Positions 43,725 to 54,139 of a stretch of DNA of 64,000 nucleotides are shown here, piece after piece. Position numbers and translations under genes: made by a program. Numbering within the stretch: the first letter of the stretch is position 1; each line of letters starts with the position of its first letter. Below the pieces are notes generated by a model that saw only the letters and a program-made list of their open reading frames with translations, did no database searches and was not told the origin of the DNA. Source of the stretch: Prorocentrum cordatum (lineage: Eukaryota; Sar; Dinophyceae; Prorocentrales; Prorocentraceae); assembly GCA_963575745.1 (NCBI GenBank), contig CAUYUJ010015012.1:296872-360871 (forward strand). Direction: 5' to 3'.

Positions 43725-44075
43725 CGGCAGTCGCAGTCACAGCCTCAGCCTCAGCCTGCCTCAGCCTCAGCCTCAGCCTGCCTCAGCCTCAGCCTGCCTC
43801 AGCCTCAGCCTCAGACTGCTTCAGCCTCAGCCTCAGTCTTCCTTCAGCCTCGGCCTCAGCCTCAGCCTGCCTCAGCCTCAGCCTGCATCAGCCTCAGCCT
43901 CAGCCTCAGCCTGCCTCAGCATCAGCCTGCTTCAGCCTCAGCCTCAGCCTGCCTCAGCCTCAGCCTCAGTCTGCTTCAGCCTCAGCCTCAGTCTGCCTTC
44001 AGCCTCGGCCTCAGCCTCAGCCTGCCTCAGCCTCAGCCTGCCTCGGCCGCAGCATCAGCCTGCCTCAGCCTTCAA
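43725..44075 (+). repeat. (CCTCAG)n hexamer array
   Basis: CCTCAGCCTCAGCCTG units, about 55 copies with CCTGCCTCAG insertions. Confidence 0.92.
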
Positions 44076-44400
44076 AATGTGGCCCAGGAATGGAGTTCTG
44101 GGAACTAGAAGAACACGAAGTGGCCTACAGTTGGCTCCGGGCATTCAAAATCATGCCCAGGAATGGAGTTCTGGGAACTTGAAGAGCACGAAGTGGCCTA
44201 CAGTTGGCTCCGGGCATCCAAAATGTGGCCCGGGAATGGAGTTCTGGGAAATCGAAGAGCACGAAGTGGCCTACAGTTGGCTCCGGGCATCCAAAATGTG
44301 GCCCGGGAATGGAGTTCTGGGAAGTCGAAGAGCACGAAGTGGCCTACAGTTGGCTCCGAGCATCCAAAATGTGGCACGGGAATGGAGTTCTGGAAGCACC
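44076..44400 (+). repeat. 73-bp minisatellite, ~4.4 copies
   Basis: GGAATGGAGTTCTGGGAA starts at about 44087, 44160, 44233, 44306 and 44379: exactly 73 bp apart. Copies are over 90% identical. Confidence 0.95.
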
Positions 44401-44599
44401 AAGAGCGATTTTGCGAGGATGTCCCAAGCGATTTCGGCTTCGGCGGCAGCCTCGGCGGCAGCCTGTCCGGGTCCCGCCCAGACCCCCCTGAGGAGTCATG
44501 ATGCTTTCTTTTGAGACCACTAGAAACCTATCAGCAAGAGCTGTTAGGTAAAAATACCCCCCAAATGTGAAAACACAGTAAAACAAATCATCCCCATAC

Positions 44600-44652
44600 T
44601 TTCTTTTGACAATTTTTGAATATTCCCCCTGTAGGGGGACAGGCCCGACTTA
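44600..44652. repeat. Introner-like right end (fragment)
   Basis: TTTTGACAATTTTTGAATA, TTCCCCCTGTAGGGGGACAG and GCCCGACTTAA match the right end of 1785-1945 and 61854-62011. The left end is not evident. Confidence 0.55.
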
Positions 44653-44779
44653 AGAGTAGGGCCTGATCACGCTGCGGGGAAGCCAGCTCCACTTGGCGGC
44701 GCTGCCTCAGGCAGCGGCTCTGCGACGAGGGGGGAGGGCCAGGAGGAAGACGCGGACGAAGACGAGTGGGGCAGGGAAC

Positions 44780-44905
44780 AACAAATATGACTCCTCCTCC
44801 TCCTCCTCCTCCTCCTTTCTGTCTCCTCCCCCCCCTCATCCGTGATATCTTGGCCCCTTCCTCCACCACCTCCGCCTCCACCTCCACACCTCCACCTCCA
44901 TCCCA
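44780..44905. repeat. CTC/CACCTC-rich tract
   Basis: CTCCTCCTCC then CCACCTCCGCCTCCACC. Confidence 0.8.
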
Positions 44906-45019
44906 AGTCCTTATACATAACTCCTTCCTGTCGCACCGGGAGACGTCTGTATGGCTGGCCGGGCGCTTCGCCCGGGACTCCCTCACCAGTTCTGGCCCTC
45001 AAGCTAGAACAGAGACGCA

Positions 45020-46585
45020 GCAAGGCTTCACGGATGGAGGGCGGGCCGTTCTCCTGAGTGTGGCTTTCGCCTCAGCGCTGCGCGCATTCGTCCCGAAAGC
45101 TTGCAGAAGCTTCACGGTTGGCGGGCGGGTCGTTCTCAAAGTGTAGCTCTCGCCTGAGCGCCGCGCGCTCTCGTCTTAAGACGAGTTTACAGCCGTTTCA
45201 AAACTTCTCATGGCCGACATCCCAGAAATTGTGTCTGGGCACGATGTTAGACTGTCGGAGCGCAACGTTCTACGTTGATTCGCGGTGTTGAAGTCCCAGG
45301 GATGGTGTTCTGGCACGATTCAACATCGTCAGGACGCAACAGTGCAGTTGATTCGCGGCGTTGAGTCCCAATAGTTGTGTTCTGGCACGGTTCAAGTTTT
45401 GCAGCCAATTGTCTTCCAAGACGACACTTCCCTCAGTGAAGACGACCCCCTGTAGTGACCCGTCAAGAGGGAACCTGGAAGGGGGCTTCTTGCAACATCG
45501 TTGATGAGTCTTGGGGTTACCCTGGTCCTCCTCCTCCTCCTCCTCGTCCTCCTCCTCTTCCTCCTCCTCCTCCTCCGCCTCCTCCTCCTCCTCCTGCGCT
45601 TCCTCCTCCTCCTCCTCCTCCTCTTCTTATGATTCTTCTTCTTCGTCTTCTTCTTATTATTCTTCTTCTTCGTCTTCTTTTGATTCTTATTATTATTCTT
45701 CCTCTTCCTCCTCCTCCTCCTCCTGCTTATTATTATTCCTCTTCTTCTTCTTCTTCCTCCTCCTCGTCCTCGTCATCCTCGTCCTCCTCGTCCTCGTGCT
45801 CGTGCTCGTCCTCGTCCTCGTCCTCGTCCTCCCCCTCGTCCTCCTCCTCCTCCCCTCCTCCTGCCTCCTCCCTCGTCCTGTCTCGTCCTCGTCCTCGCCC
45901 TGCCTCCCCCCCCCTCCTCGCCACCTCCTATTCCTCCTCCGTCCACTCCCTCCTCGTCCTCCACCCCCCCCCCCCCCCCCCTTCCCTCCACGCGACGAAG
46001 GCGGGCGGCCGGCCGCGAGGCCGTCCGGCCCTCGCGCAGTCTGGGCGTCCGGCTCTTCGCGGAGCTGCCAGGGCCCTCGCTTCCAACTGCCGGGGGCGGC
46101 CAGACGGCGCCGGCCGGCCCGAGAGCATGGAGAGGACACCTCCTCCTCCTCCTGCAGCTCCTCCTGCTCCTCCTCCTCCTCCTCCTCCTCCTCCTCCTCC
46201 TCCTCCTCCTCCTCCCCCTCGCTCCTCGCCCCTCGCTCCTCATTCCTCCCTCCTTCCTCCTACCTCCTCCTCCTCCTCCTCCTCCCTCCTCCTCCGTCTC
46301 TGCCTCCTCCTCCTCCTCCTCCCTCCTCCTCCTCCTCCTCCCACCCCCCTCCTCCTCCTCCTCCTCCTCGCACCTCCTCCTCCTTTCCCTCCTCTAGTCC
46401 TCCTCCTCCTCCACCTCCTCCTAGTCCTCCTCCTCCTCCTCCTCCTCCTCCTCCTCCTCATCCTCTCCTCCTCCTCCAACCCCCTCCTTCTCCTCCACGG
46501 GTCTCCTTTTACCTCCTCCACATCCCCCACCTCCTCCTCCTTCCTCCTGCCCCTCCCCCTCCTCCTCGTTCCTTTTCCCTGATGA
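45020..46585 (+). repeat. Composite repeat R, copy 1 (83-bp units + 70-80-bp units + leader + pyrimidine tract)
   Basis: Block a: GCTTCACGG, GAGGGCGGG, TGTGGCTTTCGC, GCGCGCATTCGTC (45020-45200, period about 83). Block b: TGTTCTGGCACGATTCAACA, TTGATTCGCGG (45230-45430). Block c: GAACCTGGAAGG, GCAACATCGTTGATGAGTCT (45467-45515). Block d: long CTC/TTC pyrimidine tract (45520-46580). The same order occurs at 46680-47535 and 59600-60335. Confidence 0.8.
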
Positions 46586-46679
46586 ATTACTTTTCCCTGT
46601 CGGCCTCCGAGGCCGGTCGAAAGGCCGGGCCCAGGCGTTTCGCTTGAAATTCCCTCACCAAGTACGACCTTGAAGCTTA

Positions 46680-47535
46680 AACATTGGCAGCAATTTCGCG
46701 GATTGAGGGCGGGTGACTTTCAAAATGTGGCCATCGCCTTTGCTCCGCGCATATTCATCCTAAACACTTGCAAGAGCTTCGCGGATTGAGGGCGGGTGGT
46801 TTTCAAAATGTGGTTCTCGCATTAGCGCCACGCACATTCGTCTTCCTAAAACTTGTTGCAACAGTTCGCGGATTCAGGGCGGGCGTTTTTTTTGATGTGG
46901 CTCTCGCCGTAGCGCCGCGCGCACTCGTCTTAACCATTTGCAGGAGTTTCACGGATTGAAGACGGCACATTCAAAATGTGGTTTTCGCACTAGCGCCGCG
47001 CACCTTCGTCTCAAACATTTTCAAGGTTTCACGGGTTCCCACGGTCAACGTACCAGAAATGATATTTTGGAACATGTCAGGATTGTCCGGGCACAACAGT
47101 TAGGTTGATTCGCGGTGTTGAAGTCCCCAGGATGGTGTTCTGGCAAGAAGCAGGACCGTCAAGACGCAACAGTCCGGTTGATTCGTGAAGTTCGTGTCCC
47201 GAGAACGGTCTTCTGGCACGCTTCAAGATCTTCAAACGTTGTCTCCCAAAGGGGGGCTGCCCTCAATGGAACTGAACCCTTGTCGGGGCCTATCACGAGG
47301 GAGCTTGGAAGGAGGGTTTATTCCAACATCGTTGATGGGTCTCGGGTTTACAGTCGTCGTCCTCCTTTTCCTCGTCCTCCTCATGCTCCTTCTCCTGCCC
47401 CTCCTCCTCCTCCTCTTCCTCCTCCCCCTCCTCCTCGTCTTTGTTCTAACCCTCCTCTTCCTCCTCCTCGTCTTCTTTGTCCTCCTTTTTTTCCCCGTCC
47501 TCCTCTTCCTCTTCCTCCTCCTGCTCCATCATCCT
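46680..47535 (+). repeat. Composite repeat R, copy 2
   Basis: Block a units start near 46695, 46778, 46865 and 46948 (TTCGCGGATTGAGGGCGGG). Block b is at 47040-47245 (TTGATTCGCGGTGTTGAAG), block c at 47290-47345 (TCCAACATCGTTGATGGGTC) and block d at 47350-47530. Confidence 0.8.
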
Positions 47536-48519
47536 TCTTCCTCATGAATCCGCAGACCCTTCGGCGTGCGTGGGACGCTTTTCTCTTAGCGTCGTCGTCA
47601 TCGTCGCCGTCACTCCCAAGGTAGTTGAGGGACGCGGAAGAATAACGTCGTAATTAAGTCGAACGGACGCCCCTTTCCCCCTATCCCTTCCCTGCCGGAC
47701 GGGGGCCCCGGGTCAGAGTACCGCCCCCTTCTGGGGTCCTGGCGGCTCCTGGAGAGGTCGCCAGCGGGAGTCCCTGGGGAGGAAGTGTAAGTCATAGGCG
47801 GCAGCGGGTTGCCGTTGATACGACCACCTTGGATGAGGACAGCTGGCGCCCACTCGCCCACGCACTCGCGATCCATGCCTGCCGAGCGAGATGAGTCGTA
47901 GGCCGCTTAGCGAAACCGTTGAGATCCGAGTTCGCCTCTGCCCGAACCACTGTCTCCCGCACTCGGCGTTGGAAGGTCACGCGGGCCTACTGTTCGAGGC
48001 CCCCAGGCGCGGAGGCGTCGCATGTTGCCGCTGCCGCCACCGCCCGCGCCCATGCAGGCGACGCAGCCCAGCAACCATGCCCACTCTGATGGCCTCCTAT
48101 CCAGATGGGCCCCTCCTGGTGTCGAGGAGGCGCGGCAGCCCTGGTACCCGCCAGCGGCGATGTCCTGGTATTGATCATCAGAACCGTCGTGGGTATCTGT
48201 CCCTGGTGTGTTCCGCCTCATTATGTGTATTCTCTCCTGTCGCGCGATTGGAGTGCTGGCTGCACTCGGAGCGCACCACCACATAGTGGCGACAAAAACT
48301 CGTCGGGGGGTCGTATTGACATTGCACTGAACACTGCCATGTGCGCGACAGTCAAGAGGAGTACGCATAGGGATCCAAGCCTGCCAGAGAGCAAAGAGTG
48401 CGCAGGTACCGTTGAGGGTCATGTCCCGGCGAACCGATAATTTGGAGTCCCGAAACGGTGCGGTGACAGACCGTGCGGTGACCTCGAAATCCCCCAAGAC
48501 CTCACCGCGCGGTCCGTCA
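47536..48519. other. No gene recognised
   Basis: A 224-residue frame (minus, 48581-47907) is open but shows no motif I know and is overlapped by open frames on the other strand. Confidence 0.25.
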
Positions 48520-48660
48520 ACGCACGGTTTTGGGACCTCGGATGCCCCAATCGCTCGAGACATCATCGAAGAACGACCCAAGTCCCAAAACCACGCGATG
48601 ACCCCAGATCACCACCGACTCACCACGCGGCGCGGTCACCACCCCGTTTGGGGCCCCCCG
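48520..48660 (-). repeat. Dispersed repeat, inverted relative to 5520-5680
   Basis: The reverse complement contains TTTTGGGACTTGGGTCGTTC and GATGTCTCGAGCGATTGGGG, collinear with 5600-5660. Confidence 0.6.
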
Positions 48661-49861
48661 AGATAACGAGTACCCCCAAGCTTGTGTAGCGATGCCCCGG
48701 AAGGATGGCAACGCAGTTGCCCGACCCTCCTTTGCATCCCCGCACTTGCCTGCATGCGGCCCCCCCCCAGTTTGCACCGCATAATTGCGGACCGCTCGGG
48801 GCGCTTTGCCGGCGCCGACGATGTGATAGTCGGATCGAACGACTGCTTGGCATGGTCGGCTACGCCCACATGCGGATGCAATGAGGGCGATGCGCCCCTT
48901 GCCTCTTCCCCCTTCGGGCTTCCGCAACACAGATGCGAATAGCTCGGGGCCCACAGGAGACTGCTGTGAAGACGTATGGGGCCACGGGCATCTCGAACAG
49001 AAATCGAGGATGCCCGAGGGGGAACAAGGCGGGCTGGGGAACGCCGTCGTTCTCGTGGGTGTCCTGGTAGAGGTACGAGGGCGTTCCCCCCGTGATCGCA
49101 TCTGGCGGCTGGGCGGGCGCTGCCCCGACGGTCATTCGGGGGCCGTCGCCTGCCGCGATGAACAAGTGAGATGCATGCGAACACGGAGGGCGCGGCCCCG
49201 TGCGAGATCACAGCTGGGGAAGTAGAACGGTGATCATGAGGAGATCGCACTTGTTCTGGTTGCATAGATTGGCAAAGTGGCGGATCCCTCGCCGTCGGAG
49301 CAGGGCAGCAGGGAGGCGCGATGGCGGCGCGTGGAATGGAGCCGAACCTCTGCTACGAATCACTAAAACATCAGGATGAAATATCATTGTTTGGCGGCGC
49401 AAATAACGCAACGAACTGTATATAACGAGCATGGCACGAGCACGGAGACTGCAGTCTCGGGACCCCCGAGAAATAGTCGGCAGCGGCGGGGAGAGACAAT
49501 GAGGAGACGCAGAGGGCAACACAATGCGGTGACCTACCGTTCGAGTAAGAGATCGCTCGGTGGGTGACTTTGTCACGACTGGCCCGCCGCGGCCGCCGCC
49601 GGCGCGCTGGCGGCGACGGACGGCGGGCTGGCGCTCTCGGCCCTCTCCCTCAGGGGGGCGAGGAGAGGCCCGCCGAGGCGCGCCGCTCGCGCGGAGGCCG
49701 CCGCTGCCCTCGGCGTGGCGCCCTTCTCGCAGGAGCCCTGACCAGTGCGCTGCAGTCTCCTTCCTGGCCCCGCCTCGCACGGCAGCGCTGGTCCTCCTCG
49801 CAGCCACTGCCCTTCTCACATTGCTCGCATTTCTCGCACTCGGCGGATCGGGATGGCACGC
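48661..49861. other. No gene recognised
   Basis: GC-rich; several overlapping open frames without recognisable domains. Confidence 0.25.
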
Positions 49862-51400
49862 CTATTCTTTACCCCCTGTCGTCTGCAGGATCTGCACTTC
49901 GAAGTCTGTCCTGAGCGGCCTGGAGGGTTTCCCGTTGGAGCCTTGGATGGTGAGCGTGCGGCCGTGGCCGCCGTCGCCCCGCGCCCACTGCCTGTGCCTC
50001 TTCTCCACCTTCCTTGAGTCCGCCTCTGGGAGGGCCTCCCGCTCGCCGCGGGTGTCCTGTGCCTCCCATTTGCAGCCGGATCCATCGTTGTAGCTGTCGA
50101 CGTCTGGTTTCTGCTTTGCCCCGTCCCCCTGCTCGCGCTGGCGCCCGCTCGGGCCTAGCAATTTGCGGGAGATCTCGGCTCGAGCTCGCCGCATCAACCT
50201 GCTGGTGTTCGCCTTCCCCTTTTCGCGCGCACTGGTCCCCGCGCTGTAGCTGATCGCGTCGGGCCCCCACTCTCCCCCCGCTGATCGTGCTCGCCGAACT
50301 CAGAGTCGCGGATAGGGGTAGCGGGCCTGATCGCAGCATTCGTTGCCCCGATCGCAACGCTGCAGCAGATCAGGTTTGGCTCCGTCTTCGCCTCGCACTT
50401 CTCGCACTCTCGATCCCCGGCGTCCCCGTTGATGCCACCGTCGCTGGTCTCTGCGTTGCAGTTGGTCACTGCGGGCTCAACCTTCGCCTCCGTAACCGAG
50501 CCCCGTTCCGATTTCGCAGGTCCAGCCATGGCGACGAGGGGGCCCGAGGAGGTCAGGCTAGGGTAGATAAAGGGCCCCAGCTTCGCCGTCTCCTTCTCGC
50601 GCGTGCCGGCCCCCGCGCTGTAGCTGATGATGTCGGGCTCCGTCTTCGCCTCCGACTTCCCGCGGGCGCTGCTCACAGGGCTGTGGCTAGGGGAGTTAGC
50701 GGGCTCCAGCTTCGCTTCCCTCTCCTCGCACGCTCTGATCGCTACGCTGCAGCTGGTGGCGCTTGGATCTATCGTCGCCTCCAACTTCTCGCGCGCGCCG
50801 CTGGTCTGTCTGGCGCAAAGACATGCCATGGAGGCCTCCCGCACCTTCTCGCATGCCCTGCTGACCGCACAGTGGTTGGCGATATCGGGCACTATCATCG
50901 CCATCCCCTTCTCGCATCCTGGACCTAGCCACTTGTCGGCGATGTCTTTCCTGGCGGCCCACGGCGCTGAGCTGACTCCAACGCACTCGCTGATGCATTC
51001 CGCTTTCGCTGGTCTGGCCGTGGCGACGAGGGGCGGGGAGGGGACTAGGCCAGTACTACTGTGCTCCAGCTTTGCCTCCGCCGCTGCTGCAGCCCGATTC
51101 CCCGCGCATGCGCCGTCCTCGGGTCTGTAGCTGATGGCGTCGGGTTCGACCTTCGCGTCTCGCACCACCACCCCCTCGCTGTAGCTGATGCCGTTTGGCT
51201 CGTGGTTCTCCTCCGCCCTTGCCGCCACCTCCAGCTTCGCCTTTCCCTTCTCGCTTGCCCTGAGCTCAGCGCTGACGCTTATGGTGTCGGGCTCGTCGTT
51301 CGCCGTCCACTTCTCGCACGCGCTGTTCCCAAGGCGGTGGCTAGTGTGATTGCGTCGGGCTCCAGCTTCACCTTCCTCGCAAACACCGCCACCGCCCACT
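49862..51400 (-). pseudogene. Decayed PPR-like gene made of short ACEK-EAKxEPD-ISYSA units
   Basis: The main frame (51501-50194) reiterates fragments of the dinoflagellate PPR unit: NSACEKW, EPDTISVSA, KVEPDAISYR, ATSCSVAIRACEEREAKLEP, AKTEPDIISYSAGAGTREK and RECEKCEAKTEPNLI. A normal unit is 35 residues (ACEKGGQWQQAL, about 10 residues, EPDxISYNAxxx). Here the QWQQALxLLxxM helix is nearly always missing, leaving 17-25-residue pieces. Upstream in another frame KWAVAVFARKVKLEPDAIT (near 51390-51330) keeps a more complete unit, so there is a frameshift near 51340. A second shift near 50270 leads into EWGPDAISYSAG and KQKPDVDSYN, ending at a stop at 49862. Probably a pseudogene, or a very fast-evolving relative. 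Confidence 0.6.
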
Positions 51401-51763
51401 TGAGGCTGCCACTGCTCGTCTGCTCGCCAGGCCCCCATCCGTGTAGGCCTGCATCCACTGCCCGCCCCACCACGGTTCCTGGCACCACTCCACCAGGCCA
51501 TGATCCAGGGCGGCTTGCCGGTGCACGTGGAGCATCATTCGTCTGCGGGCCCTCCTGCTGGCGTTGGACGGGCGCCTCGCGCACAAGCCGTGCTGGGCGC
51601 ACTCGGTCCCCGCCATGCAATGTCGCCTCCGACGTGGCTCCTCGCGTCACGCCCTCGCGCCCTCGGCGCTGGGGGCTCCCATTGGCGCGGGCCTCGCCGC
51701 GGCCGCCCAGGGCAAGACGGCTGCGCGGGGCCACGCTTGGGAGCCACCTTACCGTTCGAGTAG

Positions 51764-51875
51764 GAGGAGGAGGAGGAGGAGGAGGAGGAGGAGGAGGAGG
51801 AGGAGGAGGAGGAGGAGGAGGAGCAGGAGGAGCAGGAGGAGCAGGAGCAGGAGGACGAGGAGGATGAGGATCGCG
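51764..51875. repeat. (GGA)n microsatellite
   Basis: GGAGGAGGA on plus, i.e. a (TCC)n pyrimidine tract on the strand of the PPR-like pseudogene. Confidence 0.95.
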
Positions 51876-52560
51876 GCAGAAGGAGCAGGATTCGTTAGGA
51901 GGATCAGGGGGAGAACTGGGGGAAAGCGAGGAAAGGAAAAAAGCGGGCGGCAACGACTAGGAAAGAAACGGATCGAGAGATAGTGCCCGCGCTGCGGCGA
52001 GGAGTGCTGTTCTGAACGACGGGATCGAAACGCCGATCCGCAAATACGGCCAACGCTGATCGCAGCAGGAATACCATTATGAAAAAACTGCAACAGCATG
52101 ATCGATGAGAAACCTGCACTTCAAGTGGTAAATTCCTGTGAAATGATACTTGGGGGGCGGCGGCCAACAAACACGGTAGAGGGGAAAGTCATAATCAGAG
52201 TGCGTAACTCTGGAAAGGGGGGCGGAAGGGAGGGTGGAGAGGGAGGGGTGGTGGGGAGGGGAGGCTCTACGACTTCCGACGGAGGGAGGCCTCCTATTAC
52301 TTGGGTGTTGGGTTCACCCATTTGAGCGCTTGTGGGCCCTGCGGAGAGAGGTTAGGAAGCAACTCCTGAGAGGTCTTCGCTGGAACGATTGAGAACGATC
52401 GAGCCCGATGAGAAAACTACTTTACCGGATTCGGTTAAATTAAGCCCGAGGCCATGCTGGATTAAGCCGGATTGCACGGGATTCAATGGAACTGAGCCGG
52501 ATTTAACCCGTGATCGAACGCGAAAACACAAGCCCCGATACAACATTTGAACTCCGAATC
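51876..52560. other. No gene recognised
   Basis: G-rich patch at 52215-52265. Nothing coding seen. Confidence 0.35.
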
Positions 52561-52564
52561 CGCC

Positions 52565-53445
52565 CCGGGGGCCTCCTCCTCCTCCTCCTCCTCCTGTCCT
52601 CCTCCTCCTCCTCCTCCTCCTCCTCCTCCCCCTGCTCCTTGTGTTCCTCATCCTCTTTCTCCTGTCCTCCTCCTCCTGCTTCTCCTCCTCCTCCTCCTCC
52701 TCCTACTCTTCCTCCTCCTCCTCCTCCTCCTCCTCCTCTTCCTCTTTCTCCTCTTTCTCCTCTTTCTCCTCCCCTCCTCACTCCTCCTCCTCCTCCTCCT
52801 CCACCTCCACTCCTCCCTCCTCCCTCCTCCTGCCTCCACCTCCTCCTCACCCTCCTCCTCCCCCCCCCCCTTGCTGCTCCCCCTCCTCTTGCTCTCCTTT
52901 TCCACCTCCTCTGCCATCCTCCACCTCCTCCATCCTCCTCCTCCTCCTCCACCTCCTCCTCCACCCCTCCTCGACTCTCCTGATAATCCTCCTACTCCTC
53001 CTCCTACCTCCACCTCCTCCTCCACCTCCTGCTCCTCACCCTCCTCCTGCTCCTCCCTCCTCCTCCTCCTCCTCCTCCTCCTCCTCCTCTCCTTCCTCCT
53101 CCTCCTCGTCCTCCCCTCCTGCTTCTCCTCCCCTCCTCCTCCCCTCTCCTCCTCCATCCTCCTCCTCTTCCTTCTCCTCCTCCTCCTCCTCCTCCTCCTC
53201 CTCCTCCTCCTCCTCCTCCTCCTCCTCCCTCAACCCCCACCTCCTCCCTCCTCCTCTCGCCTCTTCTCCCCCTCCTCCTCCTCCTCCTCCTCCTTCTCCT
53301 CCTCCGCCTCCTCCTCCTTCACCTCCTCCTCCCCCTGCTCCCGGCCTCCTCCTCATCCTCATCCCCCATTTCTTCCTCGTCCTACTCTTCCTCCTCTCCT
53401 TCCCCTCCTTCTCCGCCTCCTCCTCCTGCTCCTTCCCTTCCCCAC
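52565..53445. repeat. (CTC)n pyrimidine tract, ~880 bp
   Basis: Almost purely C and T on the plus strand, with CTC triplets dominant. Confidence 0.95.
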
Positions 53446-53741
53446 TTCTTCCCTCGTCGGAGCCTGCGCATTGACCAGGAAAGGCAGCCTTTCCTTTACA
53501 GAACAGTCTACCCGGTTAGTAAGGATGCGCGTGAAGGATGCAAGGGCCGTGGATGCCCATGTTGATTGGCTTCGAAGGTGGAGAAGACATGAACGCAAGA
53601 CAACACATGAGGATGCAAGGATAATCGTGGATCATCCCTGGGCACATACGATAAGGAACCAGGCTCCAAGAAATATTGGGGCATATTCGCTGCCGATTTT
53701 TATACAGCCTGAGGAGTCCCAATGCATCCGTGCGGTCCTAG

Positions 53742-53865
53742 GGCCATCAGAAGGGAAGGACTCTCCGTGGAGCACCCGCTGGCAGGCTGGTTTTCGTCCT
53801 GCGGCCATCAGAAGGTAAGGACTCTCCGTGAGGCACCCGCTGGCAAGCTGGTTCTCTTACTTGGC
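53742..53865. repeat. 61-bp direct duplication
   Basis: GGCCATCAGAAGG, AAGGACTCTCCGTG and GCACCCGCTGGCA occur in order at 53742 and again at 53803. Confidence 0.8.
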
Positions 53866-53964
53866 GGGCCCGTTGTACTGAGTTGGTCCACTGCTTTCCG
53901 GTCCAGGCACGTCCTCCTCGAGCAATTGGCTCTTGGGAGCCCGAGGTCTCAAAAACGGTCTCCT

Positions 53965-54082
53965 CCTCCTCCCCCTCCTCCTTTTCCTCTTCCTCCTCCT
54001 CCTCCTCCTCGTCCCCCTCCTCCTCCTCCTCCTCCTGCTCCTCCTCCTCCTCCTCCTCCTCCTCCTCCTCCTCCTCCTCCTG
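53965..54082. repeat. (CTC)n microsatellite
   Basis: Pyrimidine run adjoining the 3' side of the LINE remnant. Confidence 0.95.
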
Positions 54083-54139
54083 ACAACACCGCTGGCGGGC
54101 ACGCACACTCCGCGAAACTACAACAATCAATATGCGATG

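Noticed and set aside
47907-48581. 224-residue minus-strand frame as a gene
   Set aside because: No recognisable domain, competing frames on the other strand, and its first part overlaps a dispersed repeat (48520-48660). Left as unassigned.
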